Under the pieces are notes generated by a model that saw nothing but the letters and a program-made list of their open reading frames with translations, was not told where the DNA came from and did not search any database. The position numbers and the translations under genes are program-made. Below, in pieces: positions 51,891 to 63,970 of a stretch of DNA of 64,000 nucleotides. Position 1 is the stretch's first letter, and every line of letters starts with the position of its first letter. The stretch comes from Segnochrobactrum spirostomi (GTDB lineage Bacteria > Pseudomonadota > Alphaproteobacteria > Rhizobiales > Segnochrobactraceae), in NCBI RefSeq assembly GCF_009600605.1, contig NZ_VWNA01000001.1, positions 3,458,501 to 3,522,500 of the forward strand, read 5' to 3'.

Positions 51891-53030
51891 ATGACCGCGA
51901 CCAGGACCGGAGCCAAGGGCGCCGACATGACCCGCGTGGCGGAGGCGATCCGCGCCTTCGAGCGCGGCGAGATCGTGGTCGTCACCGACGACGACGACCG
52001 CGAGAACGAGGGCGACCTGATCGTCGCCGCGAGCCATGCGACGGCGGAGAAGATGGCCTTCATCATCCGCCACACCTCCGGCATCGTCTGCACGCCGCTG
52101 ACCCGCAAGGACGCCGAGCGCCTGCGTCTCCAGGCGATGGTCTCGGAAAACGACGCGCCGCACCGCACCGCCTTCACCGTCTCGGTCGATTACCGCCACG
52201 GCACGACGACGGGCATCTCGGCGGAGGAGCGCACCAGCACCGTGCGCGCCCTCGCCAATTCGAATGTCGGCGCCGGCGATTTCGTGCGGCCCGGCCACAT
52301 CTTCCCGCTCGTCGCCCGTGACGGCGGCGTGCTGACCCGCTCCGGCCACACGGAAGCGGCGGTCGATCTCTGCCGGCTCGCCGGCCTGCCGGAGGTCGGC
52401 GTCATCAGCGAGCTCGTCAACGACGACGGCACGGTGATGCGCGGCCCGCAGATTGCCGTCTTCGCCGAGGCGCACAATCTGAAGCAGGTTTCGGTCGCCG
52501 ACCTGATCGCCTGGCGCCAGCGCACCGAGAAGCTGATCGAGCGCGTCTCCGAGGCGCGCATCGAAACGATCGCCGGTCCGGCGCAGGTCGTCACCTACCA
52601 GACCCCGTTCGACCCGATGCACCACGTCGCCGTGGTGTTCGGCGACATCCGCGACGGCAACGGCATCCCGGTGCGTCTCCAGCTCGAATCGGTGGTGGAC
52701 GACGTGTTCGGTCCGGCGCCGCCGGTCGACAAGCTGGTGCGCCGCATCTCGGAGATGGGCCGCGGCATCATCGTCTATCTGCGCGAGGGCGCGGTCGGCG
52801 TGTCGCAGCAATCCGGCCGCCACCGCGACCGCTTCGCGCCCGTCGAGGCGGAGGATCACGCGACCGCCCGCCACCGCGATGAGCAGTGGCGCGAGGTCGG
52901 CATCGGCGCACAGATTTTGAAGGATCTCGGGGTCGCCTCGATCAGGCTGCTCGCCACCCGCGAGCGCCGCTATGTCGGCCTCGACGGCTTCGGCATCAGC
53001 ATCGATTCGACGGAATCGATCGAGGGGTGA
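51891..53030 (+). CDS. ribB: 3,4-dihydroxy-2-butanone 4-phosphate synthase with a degenerate GTP cyclohydrolase II domain
   Basis: This protein has 379 residues from ATG 51891 (MTATRTGAKG). The RibB domain (about residues 10-210) is intact: VVTDDDDRENEGDLIVAASH, IIRHTSGIVCTPL, RTAFTVSVDYRHGTTTGISA, RPGHIFPLVARDGGVLTRSG and HTEAAVDLCRLAGL. It makes dihydroxybutanone phosphate from ribulose-5-phosphate for riboflavin. The RibA-like domain (about 215-375) keeps the fold but lacks the three zinc-binding cysteines: the region after HVAVVFGDI reads RDGNGIPVRLQLES. GTP cyclohydrolase activity is therefore unlikely, as in many alphaproteobacteria, and a separate RibA is expected elsewhere. Confidence 0.94.
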   Translation: MTATRTGAKGADMTRVAEAIRAFERGEIVVVTDDDDRENEGDLIVAASHATAEKMAFIIRHTSGIVCTPLTRKDAERLRLQAMVSENDAPHRTAFTVSVDYRHGTTTGISAEERTSTVRALANSNVGAGDFVRPGHIFPLVARDGGVLTRSGHTEAAVDLCRLAGLPEVGVISELVNDDGTVMRGPQIAVFAEAHNLKQVSVADLIAWRQRTEKLIERVSEARIETIAGPAQVVTYQTPFDPMHHVAVVFGDIRDGNGIPVRLQLESVVDDVFGPAPPVDKLVRRISEMGRGIIVYLREGAVGVSQQSGRHRDRFAPVEAEDHATARHRDEQWREVGIGAQILKDLGVASIRLLATRERRYVGLDGFGISIDSTESIEG

Positions 53031-53051
53031 GGGGAGGGGGCCTCGCGCGCC

Positions 53052-53456
53052 TCAGCCTTCCTCCAGCACCGCCTTCAACTGGGCGAGGTCGCGGGCGACC
53101 CAATCGGCGTCGCCTGCAAAGACCTCGTCGGACATGCCTTCGATCTGGAACAGGGTGAAGAGGACCTCGGCGCCGTCGCCGTTGGGGATGACGCGCATCG
53201 GCACGGGCACGCTGCGCCCGTCGGGCAGCAGCACCAGATGATCCAGGATCCCGTAGGCGTTCTGCGGGCTGAAACGGATCTCGGCGCTGCCGCCGCCGGT
53301 GGTCTCCGCGATCCAACGGTTCCCGCTCTGGTGGGTGAGGCGGCCGAGGCCGCTCGCCCACGCGGCGAAGTTGGTCGGGTCCGAGAGGTAGGCATAAACC
53401 TGCCGGACGGGGCGCTCGATCCGGACCGAGATCGTCATCGAAGGCCGTGTGCCCAT
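53052..53456 (-). CDS. SRPBCC-fold (polyketide cyclase/START-like) protein
   Basis: This protein has about 134 residues from ATG 53456, or six fewer from 53438; the start is uncertain. The pattern MTISVRIERPVRQVYAYLSD followed by PTNFAAWASGLGRL is the N-terminal strand, helix and loop of the START/SRPBCC fold. A central HLVLLPDGRSVPVPMRVIP and a long C-terminal helix (WVARDLAQLKAVLEEG) complete it. Such proteins bind hydrophobic ligands; the ligand here is unknown. It converges with ribBA, 21 bp away. Confidence 0.78.
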   Translation of the reverse strand: MGTRPSMTISVRIERPVRQVYAYLSDPTNFAAWASGLGRLTHQSGNRWIAETTGGGSAEIRFSPQNAYGILDHLVLLPDGRSVPVPMRVIPNGDGAEVLFTLFQIEGMSDEVFAGDADWVARDLAQLKAVLEEG

Positions 53457-53556
53457 CCGTTCCCGCCCTCTCAAAGCCGAGGGCGGCATCTTCGGCGCAA
53501 TGGCGTGCATTGTCGAGTTGGTTTCGATCTGCACGCCAAGGTGGTGTTGCTCGGCC

Positions 53557-54840
53557 TCAGGACTGGAAGATGCCGGCGATGCCGGAATAAACTCCGAGGA
53601 CGCACATCACGCCGGTGACGCTCCAGACGAGCACGGCGTAGCGGCCCTTGAGCCGGTAGGGGTCCGGTAGCGCCTTCTGCGAGAGGAGTACCAGGAAGCC
53701 GAGTACGATCGGCAACAGCAGGGCGTTCAGCACCTGGACGAAGATGTTGATGTCGATGAGGTTCGCCCCAGACAGCACGATCGAGACGCCGACCACCAGG
53801 ACCGCGGCGTAGACGACGTAGAACCACGGCGCCTGCTGCACACCGTCGCCGAGGCTGCGGCGGTAGCCGGTGATTTCGCCCATGCCCCAGGCGGCAGTGA
53901 GGCTGACCACGATGGCGGCGACGAGGGAGGCGCCGACGATGCCGAGCGAGAAGAGGATGCGGCCGGCGTCGTAGCCGAGATGCGGCGTGATGGCGTCGCT
54001 GATCTGCTCGACGGTGTTGAGGTCGACGCCGCCTTCGTTGTGCGCCCACAAAGTCGCCGCGGTGGTGACCAGCATCGCGATCATCACGAGCTGGGTGACG
54101 ACCGAGCCGATCGCCGTGTCCCACCGCGAGTGCTTCAGGTGCTCTGTCGTGAGGCCTTTGTCGACGACCGCGGACTGTTGATAGAAGATCATCCACGGCA
54201 TCACGACGGCGCCGATATTGGCGGCGACCAGAAACAGATATTGCGAATTGCCGACCGGGAAGCTCTTGAGCCCGGCGATCATCTGGTCCGTCTGCGGGCC
54301 GGACAGGATCATGGTGGCGAGGAAGACGAGTTCGAACAGGCCGACGCCGATCGCGATGCGCTCGACGCGCTTGTAGGAGCCGGTCACCACCATCACCACG
54401 AGGAAAAGGGTGACGGCGCCGGTCGAGGCCCACATCGGGACGCCCCACATCAGCCCGACGCCGGCGACGCCGCTCATCTCGCAGATGATCGCGCCGGTGC
54501 AGGCGATGACGAGGGTCGAGATCGACAGCCACGCCCACTTGCGGCCGAAATGGGCCTCGATGAGCTCGCCATGGCCCTTGCCGGTGACGACGCCGAGGCG
54601 AATCGTCAGCTCCTGGACCATGTAGACGATCGGGATCAGGATGATCTGGGCCGACAACAGGGTGTAACCCCACTGCGCGCCGCTCTGCGCCGCCGTTATC
54701 AGGCTGCCCGCATCGGTATCCGCCAGCATGACGACGAGGCCCGGCCCCATCACGGCGAGATAGGTGGCGAGCGCGGACCACCGCGTGCGGCCGAGCGACG
54801 ACGCTCTACCGGACCCCAACGTGCGTTCGATGTTCGACAT
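53557..54840 (-). CDS. NRAMP-family divalent metal transporter with non-canonical metal-site motifs
   Basis: This protein has 427 residues from ATG 54840 (MSNIERTLGSG) with about eleven transmembrane helices in the LeuT-like NRAMP fold. The first helix carries VMLADTDAGSLITAAQSGAQ where canonical members have DPGN, and the sixth carries AVVMPWMIFYQQSA where they have MPHN. The transport-site asparagine and the MPH histidine are thus replaced, so manganese/iron selectivity cannot be assumed; NRAMP-related magnesium transporters also diverge at these positions. An AT-rich promoter with a TGAAACA/TGTTTCA dyad lies upstream. It is divergent from a 2-hydroxyacid dehydrogenase gene. Confidence 0.88.
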   Translation of the reverse strand: MSNIERTLGSGRASSLGRTRWSALATYLAVMGPGLVVMLADTDAGSLITAAQSGAQWGYTLLSAQIILIPIVYMVQELTIRLGVVTGKGHGELIEAHFGRKWAWLSISTLVIACTGAIICEMSGVAGVGLMWGVPMWASTGAVTLFLVVMVVTGSYKRVERIAIGVGLFELVFLATMILSGPQTDQMIAGLKSFPVGNSQYLFLVAANIGAVVMPWMIFYQQSAVVDKGLTTEHLKHSRWDTAIGSVVTQLVMIAMLVTTAATLWAHNEGGVDLNTVEQISDAITPHLGYDAGRILFSLGIVGASLVAAIVVSLTAAWGMGEITGYRRSLGDGVQQAPWFYVVYAAVLVVGVSIVLSGANLIDINIFVQVLNALLLPIVLGFLVLLSQKALPDPYRLKGRYAVLVWSVTGVMCVLGVYSGIAGIFQS

Positions 54841-54902
54841 TTCAATCCCCGCGGACCACGGACCCCGTCTTCTGCTAGGAAGAATTCGCGGAACCGTCAA
54901 GT

Positions 54903-54948
54903 ATTGTATATTGAACTTATTCTAATGAAACACACGGCGATTGTTTCA
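54903..54948 (-). promoter_or_regulatory. Promoter and dyad operator of the NRAMP-family gene
   Basis: On the minus strand a -10-like TACAAT (54908-54903) stands 16 bases after TTTCAT (54930-54925). The -35 side overlaps the perfect inverted repeat TGAAACA-N9-TGTTTCA (54926-54932 and 54942-54948). The placement suits repression by a metal-responsive regulator, which I cannot identify. The surrounding 54841-55214 gap (374 bp) is AT-rich and has no gene. Confidence 0.5.
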
Positions 54949-55214
54949 ATTTGGAAAAATATAGCACGAACGGTCGGCCGCTTCCTCGAATTCGACGGAT
55001 ATGCAGAAAGCCCCGGTAAAAATTGGCGCGAAGTCTCGATACCATCTTGGGTGGAGCGGGGATGCCGACGGGCTCATGGTCGGTGATGTCGTTCCTTCAT
55101 CCTTGCTGCGACCAATTCATGGGTTTCGCTCCTCTTGACGGCGCGCAATATTCGTTGCGGTTAGGAGGACGTAGTTCGTTTCGCGTCCGTCAGACGTCCC
55201 TCCGAAGGCCTGCC

Positions 55215-56369
55215 ATGCCCGTCATCACCTGCGTCGAAGACCTGCGCCGCCTCGCCAAGCGGCGCGTGCCTAAAATGTTCTACGATTATGCGGATTCCGG
55301 TGCGTGGACGGAGAGCACCTACCGGGCGAACGAGACCGATTTCGGCCGAATCAAGCTGCGCCAGCGCGTCGCCGTGGACATGCGCGACCGCACCCTCGCG
55401 AGCACCATGATCGGCATTCCGGTGGCGATGCCGCTCGCCCTGGCGCCGACCGGACTCACGGGGATGCAGCACGCCGACGGCGAGATCCTCGCGGCGCGGG
55501 CGGCGGCCAAGGCCGGCGTGCCGTTCACCCTCTCGACCATGAGCATCTGCTCGATCGAAGACGTCGCCGAGAACACGAATGCGCCGTTCTGGTTCCAGCT
55601 CTACGTGATGCGCGACAAGGTGTTCGTTGAACGCCTGATCGACCGGGCCAAGGCGGCACAGTGCTCGGCGCTGGTGCTGACGTTGGATCTGCAGATCCTC
55701 GGCCAGCGCCACAAGGACATCCGCAACGGCCTGACCGCCCCGCCGCGGATGACGGTGCCGAACATCATCAACCTCGCGACCAAGCCGCGCTGGTGCCTCG
55801 ACATGCTGCGCACCAAGCGGCGCACCTTCCGCAACATCGCCGGTCACGCCGAGGGGGTGACGGATCTGAGCTCGCTCTCGGCCTGGACGGCGGAGCAGTT
55901 CGATCCGGCGCTGAGCTGGGACGACGTCAAGCGCATCAAGGACCGCTGGGGCGGCAAGCTGATCCTGAAGGGCATCCTTGACGCGGAGGACGCGGTGAAG
56001 GCGGCCGAGAGCGGCGCCGACGCGATCATCGTCTCGAACCACGGTGGCCGCCAGCTCGACGGGGCGCTCTCGTCGATCGCCGCGCTGCCGGCGATCGTCG
56101 CCGCGGTGGGCGACCGCATCGAGGTGCTGATGGACGGCGGCGTGCGCTCGGGTCAGGACGTCATCAAGGCGGTGGCGCTCGGCGCCCGGGGCGTCTTCAT
56201 CGGCCGCGCCTTCCTCTACGGCCTCGGCGCCGGCGGCGAGGCGGGCGTCACCAAGACGCTCGAGGTCATCCGCAAGGAGCTCGACATCACCATGGCTCTG
56301 TGCGGCCTGCGCGACATCCAGAGGGTCGACGGCAACATCATCGCCGAGAACCCGTTCGCGGTGCGCTGA
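55215..56369 (+). CDS. lldD: FMN-dependent alpha-hydroxy-acid dehydrogenase (L-lactate dehydrogenase-like)
   Basis: This 384-residue FMN TIM-barrel enzyme starts at ATG 55215 (MPVITCVEDLRRLAKRRVP) with TAGGAGG further upstream. Family motifs are FYDYADSGAWTE, LAPTGLTGMQHADGE, FTLSTMSICSIEDVAE, WFQLYVMRD, KLILKGILDAEDAVKAAESG (catalytic lysine), the active-site signature SNHGGRQLD (catalytic histidine and arginine) and MDGGVRSGQDVIKAVALGA. It oxidises L-lactate or a related 2-hydroxyacid and passes electrons to the quinone pool. The substrate is the best family guess. Confidence 0.9.
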   Translation: MPVITCVEDLRRLAKRRVPKMFYDYADSGAWTESTYRANETDFGRIKLRQRVAVDMRDRTLASTMIGIPVAMPLALAPTGLTGMQHADGEILAARAAAKAGVPFTLSTMSICSIEDVAENTNAPFWFQLYVMRDKVFVERLIDRAKAAQCSALVLTLDLQILGQRHKDIRNGLTAPPRMTVPNIINLATKPRWCLDMLRTKRRTFRNIAGHAEGVTDLSSLSAWTAEQFDPALSWDDVKRIKDRWGGKLILKGILDAEDAVKAAESGADAIIVSNHGGRQLDGALSSIAALPAIVAAVGDRIEVLMDGGVRSGQDVIKAVALGARGVFIGRAFLYGLGAGGEAGVTKTLEVIRKELDITMALCGLRDIQRVDGNIIAENPFAVR

Positions 56370-56473
56370 GCGCCGCTGGAAAAGCGAACGGCCCGATGCG
56401 GAGCACCGGGCCGTCGGCCTCGGAAGCTGAGAGACGGGTGAGAACGCCTGGCGTCCACAAACCCGCTCCCCCC

Positions 56474-56812
56474 TCAGAAAATGTCGTGCCAGAGGTCTTC
56501 TGCACCGCTGGCGACGTCTCCTGCGACATCGGCGATGCCATGGGCGACGGCGCCGACGCCCGCGCCGATCCCCGCGCCCAGCGCGGTGAGCCCGCCGGCG
56601 ACGAGCAGGTTGGCGCCCTCCGCCAAGATCGCCACGGCGCCGTTCACGGCAATCGCCGGCGCAGCCAGCACGGCGAAGGCGGCGAGGCCGACGCCAGCAC
56701 CCACGCACAGCCCGATCTCGGCACCGGTCATGCCGCCGTTCACCCGGGCCAGTTCGTTGTCGGCGAGCAGCGCAGCGTTGCTTCCGACGGTCTCGATTGC
56801 AATCGCGTTCAT
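56474..56812 (-). CDS. Class II bacteriocin-like peptide precursor with a double-glycine leader
   Basis: This 112-residue precursor has an N-terminal leader ending in ADNELARVNGG (GG at residues 26-27), which fits the ELxxVxGG signal cut and exported by C39 peptidase-type ABC transporters. The 85-residue core is very rich in glycine and alanine, with GxxxG-like repeats (GAGVGLAAF, GLTALGAGIGAGVGAVAHG) and a hydrophobic centre, the composition of membrane-inserting class II bacteriocins. The C-terminus is acidic and aromatic (GAEDLWHDIF), and there is one cysteine. GGAG lies upstream of the ATG. No C39 transporter or immunity gene is adjacent. The antimicrobial role is inferred. Confidence 0.72.
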   Translation of the reverse strand: MNAIAIETVGSNAALLADNELARVNGGMTGAEIGLCVGAGVGLAAFAVLAAPAIAVNGAVAILAEGANLLVAGGLTALGAGIGAGVGAVAHGIADVAGDVASGAEDLWHDIF

Positions 56813-57035
56813 AGTCGGATCTCCGTTTGCTTGCGGGCGCTTCTATTCGCTGGCGCTCGTTAAGTATCCGAGGCGTTGTTGCCTCGTTTTCGATGGCTTG
56901 ACTCTGCGCCTGACGGAGATCGGAGGCAAATTAAAGGGAGTTCATGTCCTCGAATTCATGTTGGCGCTGAAGACGGGCGGTGCGCCTGATGCGGGCCTGA
57001 CGGGGAGGGGAGGAACGGCGGCGCACAAACGCGAA

Positions 57036-57055
57036 CAGGGCCGCGAGCGGCCCTG
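57036..57055 (-). terminator. Hairpin downstream of greA
   Basis: CAGGGCCG (57036-57043) and CGGCCCTG (57048-57055) form an 8-bp stem with loop CGAG, 44 bp after the greA stop. On the minus strand it is followed by TTCGCGTTTGT, only weakly T-rich. Confidence 0.5.
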
Positions 57056-57098
57056 CGATCTGGTGGTCGGAATGATCGGGAACGGCGTGCGGCGACGC

Positions 57099-57575
57099 TC
57101 AGGCGCCGAAGCGCACCCCGGTGATCTCGAACGAGCGCGCCCCACCGGGGGCGACGACCTCGACCGAATCGCCGATGGTCTTGCCGATCAGCGCGCGAGC
57201 GATCGGCGAGGAGATCGAGACGCGGCCCTGCTTCACGTCGGCTTCGCTGTCGCCGACGATCTGATAGACCTTCTGCTCCTCGGTATCTTCGTCGAGCAGC
57301 GTAACCGTCGCGCCGAACTTCACCGTGTTCCCGGAGAGCTTCGACACGTCGATCACCTCGGCGCGCGACAGCTTGTCCTCGAGCTCGGCGACCCGGCCCT
57401 CGTTGAGGCTCTGCTGCTCCTTCGCCGCGTGATATTCGGCGTTCTCGGACAGATCGCCGTGGGCACGGGCTTCCGAGATGGCTTGAATGATCCGCGGCCG
57501 CTCCACTTGGGTGCGATGCTTCAGCTCGACCTCGAGCGCCGTGTAGCCGGCGGCGGTCATCGGTATCTTTTCCAT
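57099..57575 (-). CDS. greA: Transcription elongation factor GreA
   Basis: GreA rescues backtracked RNA polymerase by stimulating transcript cleavage. Its 158 residues start [20 protein letters not shown]. The N-terminal coiled coil (about 10-75) carries the catalytic acidic tip in [20 protein letters not shown], and the C-terminal FKBP-like domain has [56 protein letters not shown]. carB lies 172 bp upstream on the same strand, a conserved pairing in alphaproteobacteria. Confidence 0.96.
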   Translation of the reverse strand: MEKIPMTAAGYTALEVELKHRTQVERPRIIQAISEARAHGDLSENAEYHAAKEQQSLNEGRVAELEDKLSRAEVIDVSKLSGNTVKFGATVTLLDEDTEEQKVYQIVGDSEADVKQGRVSISSPIARALIGKTIGDSVEVVAPGGARSFEITGVRFGA

Positions 57576-57747
57576 TCGGTCCTCGACTTCTCAGCTCGGT
57601 GCCGTGCGCCGGCGCGGGCTTTCGCCGCGTGCGCCGCCGCACCGCCGTTCGCATCCGCGCGGCCATAGCCGGCGGGAGCGCGACAAAAAGCAACCGGACC
57701 GAGCCTTCGCCGCTTAGGGGCAGCGAAGGGCCGATCCGGCAACGATC

Positions 57748-61065
<3,318 letters not shown>

Positions 61066-61290
61066 GTCGGCCCGTATCGATCGGCGCGCGCGTCACCCCG
61101 GCGGGTCGCCCCGCGTGGTTCAGCGGCAAGTCTGATGAAAGCTCGCGGGCTTATAGGGCAAACGACGCCTTCCGCAAAGGGCATCCGGCGCGAGCGACGG
61201 GTTTGCGCCGGTCGCTTGGCTGTCCTAGATAAGAGGCATCCCTTCGCGAGGGCGTCCGTCCTCGCTCCCGCGACCCGCACGAGTTCCGGC

Positions 61291-61905
61291 ATGACGAATT
61301 ATGCGACCGCGCTTCCCCGCCTCGACGACGAGGAGGAAGACGAGAAGACCAAGACCCCGGCTTCGATTCCGGTCGACCGCCACCTGTTCGATGCCCGTAC
61401 GGTTCTGATCACCGGCGGCATCACCCAGGAACTCGCCCGCGACGTGACGGCGCGCCTGTTCGCGCTCGCCCAGGTCTCTGCCGATCCGATCAACGTGATC
61501 GTGTCGTCCCCCGGCGGTCACGTCGAATCGGGCGACATGATCCACGACGCGATCAGGTTCATCCGCCCGCGGGTGCGCATCCTCGGCATGGGCTGGGTCG
61601 CGAGCGCCGGTGCGCTGATCTACGTCTCGGTGCCGAAGGAAGACCGCTTCTGCACCCCGAACACCCGCTTCCTGCTGCATCAACCGTCGGGCGGCACCGG
61701 CGGCCCGGCGACGGACATCGAGATCCAGGCCCGCGAGATCATCAAGATGCGCGACCGCCTGAACCACCTGTTCTCGGTGGCGACCGGCCAGCCGATCGAG
61801 CGCATCGCCAAGGACACCGACCGCGATTATTGGATGAGCCCGGAAGAGGCGATCGCCTACGGTCTCGTCGGCTCGGTGGTGACCTCGGTCGATCAACTCG
61901 CCTGA
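61291..61905 (+). CDS. ClpP-like ATP-dependent protease proteolytic subunit (paralogue)
   Basis: This 204-residue protein starts at ATG 61291 ([11 protein letters not shown]). The catalytic triad is in place: S105 in [15 protein letters not shown]130 in [14 protein letters not shown], and an aspartate at about 175-179 in [34 protein letters not shown] is the usual oxyanion segment. The canonical GQAASMGA is changed to GWVASAGA, and the N-terminus is acidic ([10 protein letters not shown]) instead of the axial-loop sequence, so this is one of the extra ClpP forms common in Hyphomicrobiales, not the main housekeeping copy. Whether it pairs with ClpX or ClpA is not evident. Confidence 0.9.
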   Translation: MTNYATALPRLDDEEEDEKTKTPASIPVDRHLFDARTVLITGGITQELARDVTARLFALAQVSADPINVIVSSPGGHVESGDMIHDAIRFIRPRVRILGMGWVASAGALIYVSVPKEDRFCTPNTRFLLHQPSGGTGGPATDIEIQAREIIKMRDRLNHLFSVATGQPIERIAKDTDRDYWMSPEEAIAYGLVGSVVTSVDQLA

Positions 61906-62043
61906 GGCGGGTGCGTTTCGCTCGACGCGATCGGCTTCCGGTCACGCTGCCCGGACGCGTAGGTTGAGTAAGGCGAGGCTTAGACTTCGCTTTGGTTGGC
62001 ACTCGCGAAGTTGCGGCCCAACCCCCTCCAAGAACACGACCTT

Positions 62044-62225
62044 TACCCCTCCCCTGTCAGGGGGAGGGGTGGCGCGCAGCGCCGGGGTGGGGTCCGGCTG
62101 GGCACGGCTTTTCCGCCGCGCCCAAGCCCCGAACGCCCCGCCCGCGGCCACGGCGCCTTACGGCGCCGGACCCCACCCTGACCGGCTCCGCCGGTCTGTC
62201 CCTCCCCCTGGCAGGGGAGGGACTT
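62044..62225. repeat. Mosaic intergenic palindromic element
   Basis: The clpP-ydcF gap (61906-62273) contains a composite of inverted repeats. Two end hairpins are CCCCTCCCC-TGTCA-GGGGGAGGGG (from 62046) and GTCCCTCCCC...GGGGAGGGAC (to 62213). Between them are GCCGGGGTGGGGTCCGG and its inverted partner CCGGACCCCACCC, plus GGCGC palindromes. The two halves are roughly inverted copies. This is typical of dispersed REP/RIME-like elements; no second full copy is in the window. Confidence 0.65.
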
Positions 62226-62273
62226 GGGCGGTGTGGGTGAGGCACCCCCGTTCGCTGCATTCGAGGACTGGCC

Positions 62274-63074
62274 ATGGCGCCGATCGCAAGCTTGCTGGCG
62301 AGCCTCGTCGCGCTGCCCTCGAACCTCCTCGTCCTCTTTCTCGTCGCCGGCCTCGCCGCGCTGGGTCTCAGCCGCCGTCGCCTCGGGCTGACGCTCGTCG
62401 GCCTCTCGGCGGCGGGCTTCCTCGTCCTCGGCGTGCTGCCGGGCGGATTTCTCCTGCTCGAAGGCCTCGAAGATCGCTTTCCGCCGCCCGCGCCGCCGGC
62501 GCATGTGGACGGCATCCTGCTGCTTGGCGGCTATCTCGACACCGCGACCCTCGAGACGCGCGGCCGCCTGACGCCGCTCGCCTCGATCGATCGTCTTCTC
62601 GCCGCGGCCGAGCTCGCGCGCCTTTATCCGGACGCCCGCATCGTCGTGACCGGCGGCGAGAAATATGGTCTCGCCTTTCCCGGGCAACCGCCCGAGGCCG
62701 AGGCGGCGGCGCGACTTCTCACAGAGATGGGGATCGATCCGGCGCGCCTCGTCGTCGAGCCCCGCGCCGTGAACACCTGGGAGAACGCCGTCCTGTCGAA
62801 GCCCCTCGCGGCGCCGCGGACGGGAGAGACCTGGCTCCTCGTGACCTCCGCCGCCCACATGCCGCGGGCCGTCGGCGTCTTCCGCGCCGCCGGCTGGCCG
62901 GGCCTCGTTCCGTGGCCGGTCGATTTCCGCACCCGCGGCGGCTGGGCGACATGGCGGCAGCTTCGCGCCGTCTCGACCGGTCTCGCCGCCGCCGATGCCG
63001 CCGTGCGGGAATATGCTGGCCTCGTCGCCTATCGGCTCGCCGGGCGCTCGTCGTCGCTGTTCCCGGGGCCATGA
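62274..63074 (+). CDS. YdcF/ElyC-family (DUF218) membrane protein
   Basis: This 266-residue protein has two N-terminal transmembrane helices (about residues 5-32 and 38-62) followed by a DUF218 domain (about 77-240): VDGILLLGGYLDTATLETRG, YPDARIVVTGGEKYGLAFPG, MGIDPARLVVEPRAVNTWEN and LLVTSAAHMPRAVGVFRAAG. The conserved acidic and histidine residues of the family are present. ElyC members affect lipid-carrier and peptidoglycan metabolism in E. coli; the reaction here is unknown. Its last 46 bases overlap the 3' end of the convergent DUF599 gene. Confidence 0.88.
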   Translation: MAPIASLLASLVALPSNLLVLFLVAGLAALGLSRRRLGLTLVGLSAAGFLVLGVLPGGFLLLEGLEDRFPPPAPPAHVDGILLLGGYLDTATLETRGRLTPLASIDRLLAAAELARLYPDARIVVTGGEKYGLAFPGQPPEAEAAARLLTEMGIDPARLVVEPRAVNTWENAVLSKPLAAPRTGETWLLVTSAAHMPRAVGVFRAAGWPGLVPWPVDFRTRGGWATWRQLRAVSTGLAAADAAVREYAGLVAYRLAGRSSSLFPGP

Positions 63075-63772
63075 GCGGCCGCCTCGCGCATTGCGGCCAG
63101 CGCGGGGAAGATCGGGTTCGACCAGAATTGCCGGCGGATCAGGACCAGGATGATGAGTGCGGTCGCCGCCATGAAGGGGATGGGGCCGGCGAACCAGCCG
63201 AGATAGCCGATCGACAGGAAGAAGGCGCGCAGACCGAGATTGAAGTGCATCCCGGCATTGACCGCCATCTCCGACACCCGGGCGAGCGCACGGCGTCCCT
63301 CGGCGGTGTCGACTTCGTCCGGCGGCGGCACCGCGCCGAGCAGGATCGAGGTGTAGTTGAACAGCCGGTAGGACCAGCCGAACTTGAAGAAGGCGTAGGC
63401 GTAGATCAGGACGAGGCCGAGCCCCTTCAATTCCCACAGCACGCGGGTCGCCCCAATCGGGACCGCGAGATCGGCGAAGATCGCGATCATCCGGTCGGTC
63501 GAGTTCAGGAGGGCGAAGGCGCCGCCGATCGCGAGCACGCTCGTCGAGGCGAAGAAGGCCGTGCCGTTCTGCAGCCCGCTCATGATGGCGGTATCGACGA
63601 TGCGCACCTCGCGCCGCGCCATCATCTCCATCCAGGCGAAGCGCTGCCGCTGCATCGCATGGGAGAGCGAGCGCACCTTCAAAGGCGAATGATCGACGAG
63701 AAAAGCGAAGCCGCCGGAGGCGAGCACGAACCAGAAGAGCGCCATGAGGTCGAGGCGGGTCACGGCCGACAC
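63029..63772 (-). CDS. DUF599 integral membrane protein
   Basis: This protein has about 247 residues from GTG 63772 (VSAVTRLDLMALFWF), chosen because GAAAGG lies eight bases upstream and homologues begin just before the first helix; the frame is open to 63847. Four or more transmembrane helices are seen (about 9-28, 87-107, 122-140 and 195-220). DUF599 blocks include RIVDTAIMSGLQNGTAFFAS, LLNSTDRMIAIFADL, FKFGWSYRLFNYTSILLGAV and MAVNAGMHFNLGLRAFFLSI. Function is unknown. It overlaps the ydcF-like gene tail to tail. Confidence 0.85.
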   Translation of the reverse strand: MSAVTRLDLMALFWFVLASGGFAFLVDHSPLKVRSLSHAMQRQRFAWMEMMARREVRIVDTAIMSGLQNGTAFFASTSVLAIGGAFALLNSTDRMIAIFADLAVPIGATRVLWELKGLGLVLIYAYAFFKFGWSYRLFNYTSILLGAVPPPDEVDTAEGRRALARVSEMAVNAGMHFNLGLRAFFLSIGYLGWFAGPIPFMAATALIILVLIRRQFWSNPIFPALAAMREAAAHGPGNSDDERPASR

Positions 63773-63970
63773 GGGAAATGCCTTTCTCGCTCCCGCCGGC
63801 ACCCGGACGCCGGCGCGGTTTCCGCCATATGACCGGGCCGCCGGCACCGGCGCAACCGCGGCGCGCCGCCCGCCGATCCATCGCCGCCGGTGATCTGACG
63901 ATCAGCCGATTTCGTTGGTGCCGCCTTCGGCGTCGGTGCACTCTGCCGTCATTGCCCGCGGAGGCTTCCG

